64,000 bases of DNA from Algorimicrobium hallyeonense (lineage in GTDB: Bacteria > Bacteroidota > Bacteroidia > Flavobacteriales > Flavobacteriaceae), in assembly GCF_042657385.1 (NCBI RefSeq), contig NZ_JBHSLA010000003.1, positions 248,001 through 312,000 on the forward strand, given 5' to 3'. Position 1 is the stretch's first letter; each line of letters begins with the position of its first letter. Shown here in pieces: positions 1-7,988 of the stretch. Below the pieces are notes generated by a model, which was not told the DNA's origin, made no database searches, and saw only the letters and a program-made list of their open reading frames with translations. The position numbers were made by a program, and so were the translations under genes.

Positions 1-42
1 TACAGTACACAACCAGGTCATGAAGGCCATAACCACGATTAA
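1..42 (+). CDS. 3' end of a His-rich protein, cut by window edge (probably DUF1573 family)
   Basis: Only the last 13 codons are visible. They end in a Gly/His-rich tail (PGHEGHNHD) and a TAA eight bases before yajC. In Flavobacteriaceae the gene directly ahead of yajC is usually a DUF1573 protein whose C-terminus is often His-rich, so that identity is inferred from position and tail only. Confidence 0.5.
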   Translation, partial: YSTQPGHEGHNHD

Positions 43-50
43 TTAATCAG

Positions 51-344
51 ATGGGAGAAAGTTTAAGTACGTTTTTACCGTTTATTTTGATGTTTGTTGT
101 CGTGTATTTCTTCATGATAGCACCGCAAATGAAACGTGCAAAACAAGAAAAAAAATTCGCAGCCGAATTAAAAAAAGGTGATCGCGTTATTACCAAAAGC
201 GGTATGCATGGTAAAGTTGTTGACTTTAATGATAAAGACGCCAGCTGTATAATTGAAACGCTTGCTGGTAAAATAAAATTTGATCGCTCGGCAATTTCTA
301 TGGAAATGAGTAAAAAACTCAATGAACCAGAGAAAGTGAAATAA
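51..344 (+). CDS. yajC: Preprotein translocase subunit YajC
   Basis: 97 aa, the normal length for YajC, the small single-pass partner of SecDF in the Sec translocon. One N-terminal membrane helix spans about residues 6-22 and is followed by the family's MIAPQMKRAKQE junction. The cytoplasmic domain carries the typical GDRVITKSGMHGKV stretch (about residues 44-57). It sits eight bases after the preceding gene, so the two are probably cotranscribed, and a strong terminator follows. Confidence 0.95.
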   Translation: MGESLSTFLPFILMFVVVYFFMIAPQMKRAKQEKKFAAELKKGDRVITKSGMHGKVVDFNDKDASCIIETLAGKIKFDRSAISMEMSKKLNEPEKVK

Positions 345-354
345 ATATTACAAG

Positions 355-396
355 TTTAAAAAAAAAGAAAGCCACTCAACGAGTGGCTTTTTTTTG
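355..396 (+). terminator. Intrinsic terminator after yajC
   Basis: A stem of AAAGCCACTC (368-377) pairs with GAGTGGCTTT (381-390) around a 3-nt loop. An A tract precedes it and a T tract follows, so it may work in both directions. Confidence 0.9.
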
Positions 397-441
397 CCTT
401 AGTTTTAAATTATAATTCCGATATTAGTTCAAATAACTGAT

Positions 442-1182
442 ATGGTACGAAAAACGCTACTTAATCTCTTGTTTTTGTTTTCAGTGCAAGCTGTTTCTTC
501 TCAAGTTCTTATTACCTTACTTCTAGGTGACAAATTAAACTCACCTAATATTGAGTTTGGTTTAGAAGGCGGTTATAATTTTTCAGATATTTCGGGTTTA
601 GATAGTTCCAATCGGTTAGGAACTTTTAATTTGGGATTTTATTTCAATTTTAAAATGCAAGAGCAGCTTTACCTTTACACTGGTGTATTGGTAAAATCTA
701 ATTTAGGTACTGCGGATTTAAGTTTGGCAGATTTAGAAGCGTCTGGCGTTAATTTTATAAGCCATGATGGAACATACACCCAAAGAATTAATTACTTTAT
801 TGTTCCGGCTTATGCCAAATATGTTTTTAATAACAATATTTATGTTGAAGCTGGGCCATAATTTGGTTTACGCTATAAAGCATATGTAGAATATGTTAAT
901 GAAGCCGGTGGTATAGATACGCGGATCCGTCAAGATAATAAAGATGCTGTTAACCCTATTGAAGCCGGCGCAGGGATGGGCATTGGTTACCGATTTAAAA
1001 AAATTGGCGGGTTATCCGTAGGATTGAGCTATTTTCAAGGCTTGGTAAACGTATATAAAGAGAACTCAAAAACTAAAAATAATTCTATATTTTTAAAATT
1101 GAATCTTCCTATAGGTGCTAAAAAAAGTGCTAAAAAAATTGAAGAAGCGCCTGTAATAGAAACAGATTCCTTATCAGATTAA
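442..1182 (+). pseudogene. Outer membrane beta-barrel protein (PorT-like) interrupted by one in-frame stop
   Basis: The reading frame opens with a signal peptide (about residues 1-20) and continues with beta-barrel-like alternation (GLEGGYNFSDI, NLGFYFNFKM). It meets TAA at 859-861, codon 140. The same frame then stays open from 862 to the TAA at 1180-1182, with no shift, and keeps barrel character (FGLRYKAY, GIGYRFKKIGGLSVGLSYFQGL). The stop replaces a residue in the family-typical EAGPxFG motif, where Gln is expected, so one C-to-T change (CAA to TAA) would explain it. Read through, it would be 246 codons, a normal size for a PorT-type barrel. The next gene starts 2 nt later. Alternatives are a base-calling error or readthrough; as written the product is a 139-residue truncated barrel. 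Confidence 0.75.
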
Positions 1183-1184
1183 TT

Positions 1185-2222
1185 ATGAATTTTAAGACAC
1201 TAATAATCTCTAGTTTATTTGCTTTTGTTTGTTTTAATTTTGTACAAGCCCAACAGCCTAGCACAAAAGTTAGGGAGAAGTTTGAAACATATCGAGATAG
1301 TTTAAAGCAAGTTACGTATAATTATACCTTTCCTGTTTTTGGACAAGGCGCCTATAATAAAGGTTTTGATATTCCTTATCCGGTAGGAATTATGGGTAAT
1401 TTCATGTTTATGGAACAAGGCATTACGGTGGACAATTTACAGCTTGGTTTAGATACACGACTTATTAATATAGGCCTCACGCCTGTTAATTTTATTCAGT
1501 TTGGTAATAATGTGAATACTAGTTACACTGTTAATGTAAGACCCGATGTTTGGGTATTCCCGTTTTTAAATGTTTATGGAATTTTTGGCTATGGACATTC
1601 ACGAACGTAAATTAATTTAGTGTACCCCATTACTTTGCAATCTATAGTAGAGCAAAATGTAACTACGGCAGGTGTAGGCCTTATGTTCGCAGGCGCCGTT
1701 GGCCCTGTTTTTTTCTCGGTAGATGCTAATTTTACTTGGAACAAGCCGGAACTTTTAGATGAAGCCGTACCTGTGCGGGTTACGGGCATTAGGTTTGGTC
1801 ATAGTCATGTTTTTAAAAATAGACCAGATAGAAATATAGCCATTTGGGTTGGTGGATTTTTTATGGAAACAGGTAGTAATACGTCTGGACAGTTAAAATT
1901 AAAAGATGCCTTACCAAGTGCAGATGGTGTTAAACGCGATGAAATAGTCAATAATTATTATCAGTGGTATAATAATGAAGCTAGTATTCCACAAAAGGTT
2001 ATTGCCGATCAAATACTTACGCCTATAGTAGAGCGTTTAGCGGATGCAGATGGGGAAGCCGTTATTAAATATGGCCTCGATAAACAGGTGCAACAAAAAT
2101 GGAATGGTATAATTGGAGCCCAATATCAGGCCAATAAAAGCTGGATGTTTCGAACCGAATTAGGTGTACTTGGTAATAGAAAATCGGTTTTATTATCCTT
2201 AAATTATCGTTTTTTATTGTAG
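1185..2222 (+). pseudogene. Exported outer-membrane-type protein of unknown function, interrupted by one in-frame stop
   Basis: It starts 2 nt after the preceding gene. A signal peptide covers about residues 1-22 (ending FVQAQQ). The frame meets TAA at 1608-1610, codon 142, then continues open in the same frame to the TAG at 2220-2222, giving 345 codons in all. The flanks read smoothly across the stop (FGYGHSRT, stop, INLVYPITLQ), so this is a single nonsense change, probably from CAA, GAA or AAA. The C-terminus ends LSLNYRFLL, an outer-membrane barrel-like ending with aromatic residues. I do not recognise a named family. An internal restart after 1620 would lack a signal peptide and is unlikely to be functional. 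Confidence 0.7.
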
Positions 2223-2225
2223 GGT

Positions 2226-2822
2226 TTAGCAATCTTTGTATTTATCATAAAGGCCTTTACCTTCAAGAACTAATGGATTCATCTTTTCTAGACGTGTTTG
2301 CTTGGTGGCATCGCGTTTGGCGGATTCAATATAATCGGAATATTCCCGTTGGCGGCCTGGCGTTAGTGCCATAAAAGCGGATTTTAATGTCGGGTTATCT
2401 TTTAAATATTGCTCTAATTCTTTTGGAATCTGAACAGTCTTTCCCTTTCGGCTCGCTGTAATTTCTTTTCCTTCTTTTTGGTTTTTTATCGCTTCTTTTA
2501 CATAGCTCAAAACAGCATCTTTATTAATGTCATGAACAGATTCAAAGCGCATTTGCCTTAATCCTTTTGTTTTTTCTTGGGCCTGTTCTAAAAGATGGTG
2601 TTCATCCTTTAAAAATACACCATTAAAAAACCAAATACCAAAATGGTTTTTAAAAGTCCCTAATCCTAAAACATTTTTTCCTTGCCAGGTATAGACTGGT
2701 GCATGCCATTTTAAGGTTTCTTCTAAATCCGTTTTTAATATTATTTTTCTTAAAAGATTAAGTGCTTCTTTGTATTTTTCATGACTTTCAATATAGTCTT
2801 CAACTGAATTGGCTTTTTTCAT
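2226..2822 (-). CDS. YdeI/OmpD-associated-like protein with DUF1801 domain
   Basis: 198 aa, cytosolic, no signal peptide. The N-terminal half (about 10-115) looks like a DUF1801 domain: it has the KWHAPVYTW motif and FKNHFGIWFFNG. The C-terminal half (about 130-195) has the YdeI/OmdA pattern: a PKELEQYLKDNPTLKSAF segment, then LTPGRQREYSDYIESAK. This two-domain arrangement is common in Bacteroidota and is often labelled bacteriocin-protection protein; the biochemical role is not known. It stands alone, convergent with the broken outer-membrane gene, 3 nt apart. Confidence 0.8.
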   Translation of the reverse strand: MKKANSVEDYIESHEKYKEALNLLRKIILKTDLEETLKWHAPVYTWQGKNVLGLGTFKNHFGIWFFNGVFLKDEHHLLEQAQEKTKGLRQMRFESVHDINKDAVLSYVKEAIKNQKEGKEITASRKGKTVQIPKELEQYLKDNPTLKSAFMALTPGRQREYSDYIESAKRDATKQTRLEKMNPLVLEGKGLYDKYKDC

Positions 2823-2915
2823 AGATATACGTAATTACTGCCTTAAAAATACGTGTTTTTTAACAATTATTTACCCTAATTTTTATTGCATTGAATGTCA
2901 GATTACTACTATTTT

Positions 2916-2938
2916 TTATTTTAATTCAGTCTAAATAA
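2916..2938. promoter_or_regulatory. Inverted-repeat operator candidate upstream of the TonB receptor (copy 1)
   Basis: TTATTTTAA-N5-TCTAAATAA, 7 of 9 positions symmetrical. It ends exactly 3 nt before the -33 TTG (2942-2944). The same arrangement precedes the porin gene at 11591-11613. Confidence 0.6.
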
Positions 2939-2941
2939 GCT

Positions 2942-2971
2942 TTGAGTTTTTATTAAAGGGTATTATATTTG
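2942..2971 (+). promoter_or_regulatory. Promoter of the TonB receptor gene
   Basis: TTG at 2942-2944, a 19-nt spacer, then TATATTTG at 2964-2971, which fits the Bacteroidota -33/-7 consensus TTG-N(17-23)-TAnnTTTG. Inverted repeats flank it on both sides. Confidence 0.75.
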
Positions 2972-2975
2972 TCGC

Positions 2976-2998
2976 TTATTTAAAATAAATCTAAATAA
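2976..2998. promoter_or_regulatory. Inverted-repeat operator candidate upstream of the TonB receptor (copy 2)
   Basis: TTATTTAAA-N5-TCTAAATAA, 8 of 9 positions symmetrical, the best copy in the window. It begins 4 nt after the -7 element, so it covers the expected transcription start, a natural repressor position. Confidence 0.65.
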
Positions 2999-3005
2999 CT
3001 AACCC

Positions 3006-5378
3006 ATGAACAAAATATTATATGTGATTTTTTTGATAGCATTTCAGGTTGCATTTTCGCAATCAAAAATATCAGGAACTATTGTTTCTGCCTCTAATGA
3101 ACCCGTGGCTTATGCGCACGTTTTTATACAAGAGACGAAGCAAGGAACTACCACCAACGAAAATGGATTTTTTAATCTAGAACCTGTGGCACCTGGCTCA
3201 TTTACCATTCAGGTTTCCTTTGTAGGATTTAAATCAGCTTACAAGAGCATAGAGCTTCAACCTAATGAAACCGTTGAATTAACAATCACTTTGCAGAGTG
3301 ATACCGATTTGGATGAAGTAGAAGTTTTTGGAAGTCGTTTTAAGCATCCTGATAAAATTGAAGCCTTAACCAGATTGCCTTTGGAACCTTATGAGCAAAT
3401 TCAAAGTATCTCCATTATTTCAGATAAATTAATAGAACAGCAAGGGAATTTAAGCATTTCTGATGCTACGAAAAACGTACCTGGTGTTTATACATTTGCT
3501 ACCTATGGTAATAAACGTGAGAGTATGAGCTCCCGTGGGTTTAGGGGAATTCCCATATTAAAAAACGGAGTTCGTGTTAATTCTGATTTTCGCGGCGTTG
3601 GTGTGTTAACAGATATGCAAGGCATTGATAATATCCAGGTATTAAAAGGAACGGCATCCATTACACAAGGGGTTGCTACAGATTTAGGAAGCCCTGGAGG
3701 CGTTATAAATATGGTAACTAAAACTCCCAGATACTACCATGGTGGCGATGTGTCTTTACGTGTGGGTAGTTTTGGACAAGTACGGACAACATTTGATGTT
3801 TATGGCCCCATAAATACACAGAAAAATTTAGCTTTTAGAATTAACGGTGCTTTAGAAAGAGCAGATAGTTATCGTTCTTTAGTTTCTTCGGAGCGTTTTT
3901 ATATCAACCCGTCATTAGAATGGCGCATTAATGATAAAACCAAAGTTACGGTTGAAATGGATTATTTTGATGATAGCCGGACACCTGATTTAGGTACGGT
4001 TAATTTGGGTGAAAATGATGTAAATGCCATTTACGATTTACCCTATAATCAGTTTTTAGGATTTGAAAATGATCGTTCTATTACACAAAACTCCACTTAT
4101 TCTATTCGTTTAGATCATAAATTAAGTGATAAGTTAGAATTAAAAGGTGCTTTCTTCACATCGGGATTGGATTTGAATGATAAAGGTGCTGGCCTCGGAA
4201 ACGTTGTGTCCGTAGCCAATGAACCGCAGTATCATATTCGTGAGCGTAGTTATAGTACATCAACCCGTTCCGATAACAACAGTGTGCTGCAATTTGATTT
4301 AATTGGAGACGAATTAGAAACAGGAAAAATTAAGCATACCTTTCAAGTTGGGTTTGACTATAGAACCTCAAAATATGCCACAACATCACAATCCGCTGGT
4401 GTTGTAGATACCATTAATGTATATCAAAATAACACCCATACTTTGCCTAGTTTAACTTTAGGCACAACCGGTTATAATGGCGGTGAAACACGAGCTTTAG
4501 GTTTAGTGGCGCAGGATGTTATTTCTTGGAATACCTGGTTAAAAACTTTTTTAGGCGCTCGTATTAGTAGTACAGAAACAGTTGGAGATGTGGAAAACAC
4601 GCGAAGCACAGCCTTTAATCCGTTGTTTGGTGTTATTGTTAGTCCTTTAAAAAATGTGAATGTCTTTACTTCGTATACCAATAGTTCTTATCCAAGAACA
4701 GCTGCTAGGTTGGGTGAAAATGGCGAAGAATTGGGTAATGAGCGCTATGATCAGTTGGAAGCTGGTATTAAAACAAATTGGTTAAATAGTCGCTTACGTT
4801 TCAATCTAACGTATTTCAAAATAAACAATAAGGATATTAACCTTCCCGTTTATGATGCTTCTTGGTCTACTATTTTATATTATGAAAAGGGAGGAAATGA
4901 TCAACGACAAGGAATTGAAGTGGAATTAACGGGGCGTATATTAGAGAATTTTGAAGTTATAGCCGGTTACTCTTATATTGATGCAGAATATAAAGAACAC
5001 ACCTCCTTTGTTTATGGCTCTTCACCATTAAACACCCCAAATCATACATTTAATTTATATGGTAATTATACGTTTAAAGGTCAATTGGAAGGTCTGTCAT
5101 TAGGAGCGGGCGCATATTATACAGGCGAACGTCCTGTTAACGATTGGTCTTCTGGTGCTGTTACGCATGAAGGTATTGTACCAAACCAAAAACCGTTTGA
5201 TGTGGATGCCTACACCTTGGTAAATATGCAAGCCGCCTATACGTTTAATAAACATTGGCAAGCGCGATTCCTTTTAAATAACGTCTTTAACGAAATAGGG
5301 TATAATACCTATAGAACCCGTTATATTAATCAAACGGATCCACGAAGTTTTGCCGTTATATTAAATTATAGATTCTAA
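3006..5378 (+). CDS. TonB-dependent siderophore-type receptor
   Basis: 790 aa outer-membrane importer, probably for a ferric siderophore. A signal peptide (1-18) is followed by a carboxypeptidase-regulatory-like beta-sandwich (about 22-95, typical of Bacteroidota receptors). The plug domain runs about 125-240, with SISDATKNVPGVY, SSRGFRG and LKGTASITQG. A 22-strand barrel ends in the aromatic C-terminus LNYRF. The plug resembles the siderophore receptor subfamily (FhuA/FpvA type) more than SusC. Two inverted repeats bracket its promoter and recur at the porin operon at 11689, which points to shared regulation. The exact substrate cannot be read from the sequence. Confidence 0.9.
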   Translation: MNKILYVIFLIAFQVAFSQSKISGTIVSASNEPVAYAHVFIQETKQGTTTNENGFFNLEPVAPGSFTIQVSFVGFKSAYKSIELQPNETVELTITLQSDTDLDEVEVFGSRFKHPDKIEALTRLPLEPYEQIQSISIISDKLIEQQGNLSISDATKNVPGVYTFATYGNKRESMSSRGFRGIPILKNGVRVNSDFRGVGVLTDMQGIDNIQVLKGTASITQGVATDLGSPGGVINMVTKTPRYYHGGDVSLRVGSFGQVRTTFDVYGPINTQKNLAFRINGALERADSYRSLVSSERFYINPSLEWRINDKTKVTVEMDYFDDSRTPDLGTVNLGENDVNAIYDLPYNQFLGFENDRSITQNSTYSIRLDHKLSDKLELKGAFFTSGLDLNDKGAGLGNVVSVANEPQYHIRERSYSTSTRSDNNSVLQFDLIGDELETGKIKHTFQVGFDYRTSKYATTSQSAGVVDTINVYQNNTHTLPSLTLGTTGYNGGETRALGLVAQDVISWNTWLKTFLGARISSTETVGDVENTRSTAFNPLFGVIVSPLKNVNVFTSYTNSSYPRTAARLGENGEELGNERYDQLEAGIKTNWLNSRLRFNLTYFKINNKDINLPVYDASWSTILYYEKGGNDQRQGIEVELTGRILENFEVIAGYSYIDAEYKEHTSFVYGSSPLNTPNHTFNLYGNYTFKGQLEGLSLGAGAYYTGERPVNDWSSGAVTHEGIVPNQKPFDVDAYTLVNMQAAYTFNKHWQARFLLNNVFNEIGYNTYRTRYINQTDPRSFAVILNYRF

Positions 5379-5401
5379 AATACACAAATTATGACTATAA
5401 A

Positions 5402-5431
5402 AAAGCCGATGATTCTATAATCATCGGCTTT
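5402..5431 (+). terminator. Terminator after the TonB receptor
   Basis: AAAGCCGATGATT (5402-5414) pairs perfectly with 5419-5431 around a 4-nt loop. The T tract downstream is weak (TAATTTTTTA). Confidence 0.85.
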
Positions 5432-5560
5432 AATTTTTTACTTGTTCGTGTTTTGTGAACGCTTAAAGTATTCGGGTTTCTTTCTGAATGTTATCTTATT
5501 TTTTAACGTAAATATTAGTCTGCTAGGTGTTAAATAATAAGTTCATTTAAAAACGGCAAT

Positions 5561-6802
5561 CTATTTATGTTTTGATGCCGTTAATTCTGCAATTTTACAA
5601 ATTACTTCTGTTGCTTTTATCATACTTTCTACAGGCACATATTCATAACGTCCATGGAAATTATGGCCACCTGCAAAAATATTAGGGCATGGTAATCCCA
5701 TATAACTTAATTGCGAACCATCTGTACCACCACGAATAGCTTTAATAAGTGGTTTAATACCTAGTTGTATCATGGCTTCTTCAGCAATATCCACAATATG
5801 CATAACAGGCTCTACTTTTTCTTTCATATTGAAATATTGGTCTTTAATTTCAATGGTAATAACCTCCCGGCCGTATTGCGAATTAATTTCGATGGCTAAC
5901 TTCTCCATCACTTCCTTTCGGGCCTCAAAATGCTCCTTGTCATGATCCCGAATAATATATTCTAATGTGGTTTGATCCACTTCGCCCGTCATGGTGTGTA
6001 AATGAAAAAAACCTTCGTAACCTTCCGTATGTTCTGGTGTTTCTAATCGCGGTAACGAATTAATATATTCCGTAGCAATATACATGGAGTTTACCATTTT
6101 ACCTTTAGCATAACCCGGATGTACTATTTTACCCTGAATGGTTACCACAGCCCCAGCAGCATTAAAGTTTTCGTATTCTAATTCGCCAACTTGACTACCG
6201 TCCATGGTATACGCATAATCGGCACCAAATTTTTGCACATCAAATTTATGCGCACCACGACCAATTTCTTCATCGGGTGTAAAGCCTACGCGAATTTTCC
6301 CATGCTTAATTTCAGGATTTTTAATGAGGTATTCCATAGCCGAAACGATTTCGGTAATCCCAGCTTTATCATCAGCACCTAAAAGTGTTGTGCCATCCGT
6401 AGTAATAAGAGTTTGCCCTTTATATAACAATAAGTCCTCAAAATAATCAGGTGAAAGAACAATGTCTTTTTCTGCATTTAAAACAATATCCTTGCCGTTA
6501 TAATTCTCATGAATTTGGGGTTTTACGTTGGCACCCGTAAAATCTGGCGATGTATCAAAATGCGATATAAACCCAATAGTTGGCACCTCATGATTTACAT
6601 TACTTGGAAGCGTTGCCATAATGTAAGCGTTCTCGTCTATGGTAACGTCTTGCATCCCAATGGCTTTTAGCTCTTCAACTAAAGCATTTGCCAAATCCCA
6701 TTGCTTGGCAGTACTTGGTGTGGTATCTGAATTTGGATCGGATTCGGTATCAACTGTTACGTAGCCTACAAAACGTTTTATAATATTTTCCTTTGATATC
6801 AT
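5561..6802 (-). CDS. pepT: Peptidase T (tripeptide aminopeptidase)
   Basis: Cytosolic M20B zinc aminopeptidase that removes N-terminal residues from tripeptides. The metal-ligand motifs are visible: GFISHFDTSPD, LLGADDKAGI and TPDEEIGRGAHKFD, plus RGGTDGSQLS near the C-terminus. The frame stays open to 6880, but I place the start at 6802 (MISKENIIKRF). A minus-strand promoter box TAAATTTG lies at 6838-6845, inside the longer version, and homologues begin at this point. That gives 413 aa, the usual PepT length. It is divergent from pyrD. Confidence 0.95.
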   Translation of the reverse strand: MISKENIIKRFVGYVTVDTESDPNSDTTPSTAKQWDLANALVEELKAIGMQDVTIDENAYIMATLPSNVNHEVPTIGFISHFDTSPDFTGANVKPQIHENYNGKDIVLNAEKDIVLSPDYFEDLLLYKGQTLITTDGTTLLGADDKAGITEIVSAMEYLIKNPEIKHGKIRVGFTPDEEIGRGAHKFDVQKFGADYAYTMDGSQVGELEYENFNAAGAVVTIQGKIVHPGYAKGKMVNSMYIATEYINSLPRLETPEHTEGYEGFFHLHTMTGEVDQTTLEYIIRDHDKEHFEARKEVMEKLAIEINSQYGREVITIEIKDQYFNMKEKVEPVMHIVDIAEEAMIQLGIKPLIKAIRGGTDGSQLSYMGLPCPNIFAGGHNFHGRYEYVPVESMIKATEVICKIAELTASKHK

Positions 6803-6837
6803 TTGAAATGAATTTGAATGTTTTACAAATATGGCTG

Positions 6838-6845
6838 CAAATTTA
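6838..6845 (-). promoter_or_regulatory. -7 promoter element for pepT
   Basis: TAAATTTG on the minus strand matches TAnnTTTG. Its position rules out the longer pepT start at 6880. Confidence 0.6.
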
Positions 6846-6872
6846 CGATTATTGAAATTTTTATCATTTGAA

Positions 6873-6903
6873 TTGCGCAATTTTTTATTTAGAATTACTT
6901 TTG
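6873..6903 (+). promoter_or_regulatory. Promoter of pyrD
   Basis: TTG at 6873-6875, a 20-nt spacer, then TACTTTTG at 6896-6903. The start codon follows 15 nt later. Confidence 0.7.
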
Positions 6904-6918
6904 TGCAAACATTGAAAC

Positions 6919-7962
6919 ATGTACAAAGTACTCCTCCGACCTTTATTTTTTCTTTTCGACCCCGAAAAAATTCATCATTTCACATTTTCCTTAATTAAAA
7001 CAACCTCTAAAATACCTGGAATGTCCGCTATTTTTAGACGTCTTTATGTTATTGAAGATGCCAAATTAGAACGCCAAGTTTTTGGGCTTACTTTTAAAAA
7101 CCCTGTGGGATTAGCAGCTGGTTTTGACAAAAATGCCGTTTTGTATAATGAATTGGCGAATTTTGGTTTTGGTTTTATTGAAATAGGAACCGTTACACCA
7201 AAAGGGCAGGAGGGAAACCTAAAAAAACGTCTGTTTCGTTTAAAGGCGGATAAAGGCATTATTAACCGGATGGGTTTTAATAACGAAGGTCTTGAAGCAG
7301 CTATTGCACAATTAAAAACCAATAAAGGAAGGGTGATAATTGGTGGGAATATTGGGAAAAATACCCAAACCAAACCCGATGATTACACCAAAGATTACCT
7401 TAGCTGTTTTAATGCGTTACATCCTTACGTAGATTATTTTGTACTAAATGTAAGCTGTCCTAATGTTGGGAGTCATGCCAAATTGAATGATAAAGACTAT
7501 TTGTTGGAATTGATAAGTACTGTTCAAAAAGCAAATACAAGTTTTAATAAGCAAAAACCTATTTTACTTAAAATAGCGCCAGATTTAAATACCACGCAAT
7601 TAGATGAAATTATTGAGCTAATTGCTGAAACGAATTTGGATGGGGTTATAGCGAGTAATACGTCTGTGGATAGAAGTGGTTTAAAAGCATCACCGGAATT
7701 GTTATCAGAATTTGGAAATGGCGGATTAAGTGGCCAGCCCATTAAAGACAAATCTACTAAGGTTATAAAATATCTTGCCGAAAAGAGTCGTAAAGCATTT
7801 CCCATTATTGGTGTTGGCGGTATTCATTCAGCTCAAGACGCTTTAGAGAAAATAGACGCTGGTGCTGATTTGGTCCAAGTCTATACAGGCTTTATTTATG
7901 AAGGACCTAAATTGATAAAATCCATTAACAAAGCATTATTAAACAAAAAAACACGCATATAG
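6919..7962 (+). CDS. pyrD: Dihydroorotate dehydrogenase (quinone), class 2
   Basis: 347 aa. It oxidises dihydroorotate to orotate in pyrimidine synthesis, passing electrons to membrane quinone through FMN. The N-terminal extension (about 1-40, LLRPLFFLFDPEKIHHFTF) is the membrane-associating segment specific to class 2. Core motifs are GLAAGFDKNA, GFIEIGTVTP, NRMGFNNEG, VLNVSCPN (class 2 uses a catalytic Ser, here in that motif), ASNTS and GVGGI near the C-terminus, with LVQVYTGFIYEGP. It is monocistronic, with its own promoter and terminator. Confidence 0.97.
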   Translation: MYKVLLRPLFFLFDPEKIHHFTFSLIKTTSKIPGMSAIFRRLYVIEDAKLERQVFGLTFKNPVGLAAGFDKNAVLYNELANFGFGFIEIGTVTPKGQEGNLKKRLFRLKADKGIINRMGFNNEGLEAAIAQLKTNKGRVIIGGNIGKNTQTKPDDYTKDYLSCFNALHPYVDYFVLNVSCPNVGSHAKLNDKDYLLELISTVQKANTSFNKQKPILLKIAPDLNTTQLDEIIELIAETNLDGVIASNTSVDRSGLKASPELLSEFGNGGLSGQPIKDKSTKVIKYLAEKSRKAFPIIGVGGIHSAQDALEKIDAGADLVQVYTGFIYEGPKLIKSINKALLNKKTRI

Positions 7963-7974
7963 CGTGTTTTTTTT
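7945..7974 (+). terminator. Terminator overlapping the end of pyrD
   Basis: ACACGC (7951-7956) pairs with GCGTGT (7962-7967). A and T tracts extend the stem, so it can also act on the converging gene. The pyrD stop codon lies in the loop. Confidence 0.85.
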
Positions 7975-7988
7975 GTTTTAAACTGAAC

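Noticed and set aside
6803..6880. Extended N-terminus of PepT
   Set aside because: A promoter box lies inside the extension, and homologues start at MISKEN (6802).
6885..6893. TTATTTAGA upstream of pyrD, resembling an arm of the 9-5-9 repeat
   Set aside because: The opposite arm (TTTTGTGCA) does not match, so it is a chance half-site.
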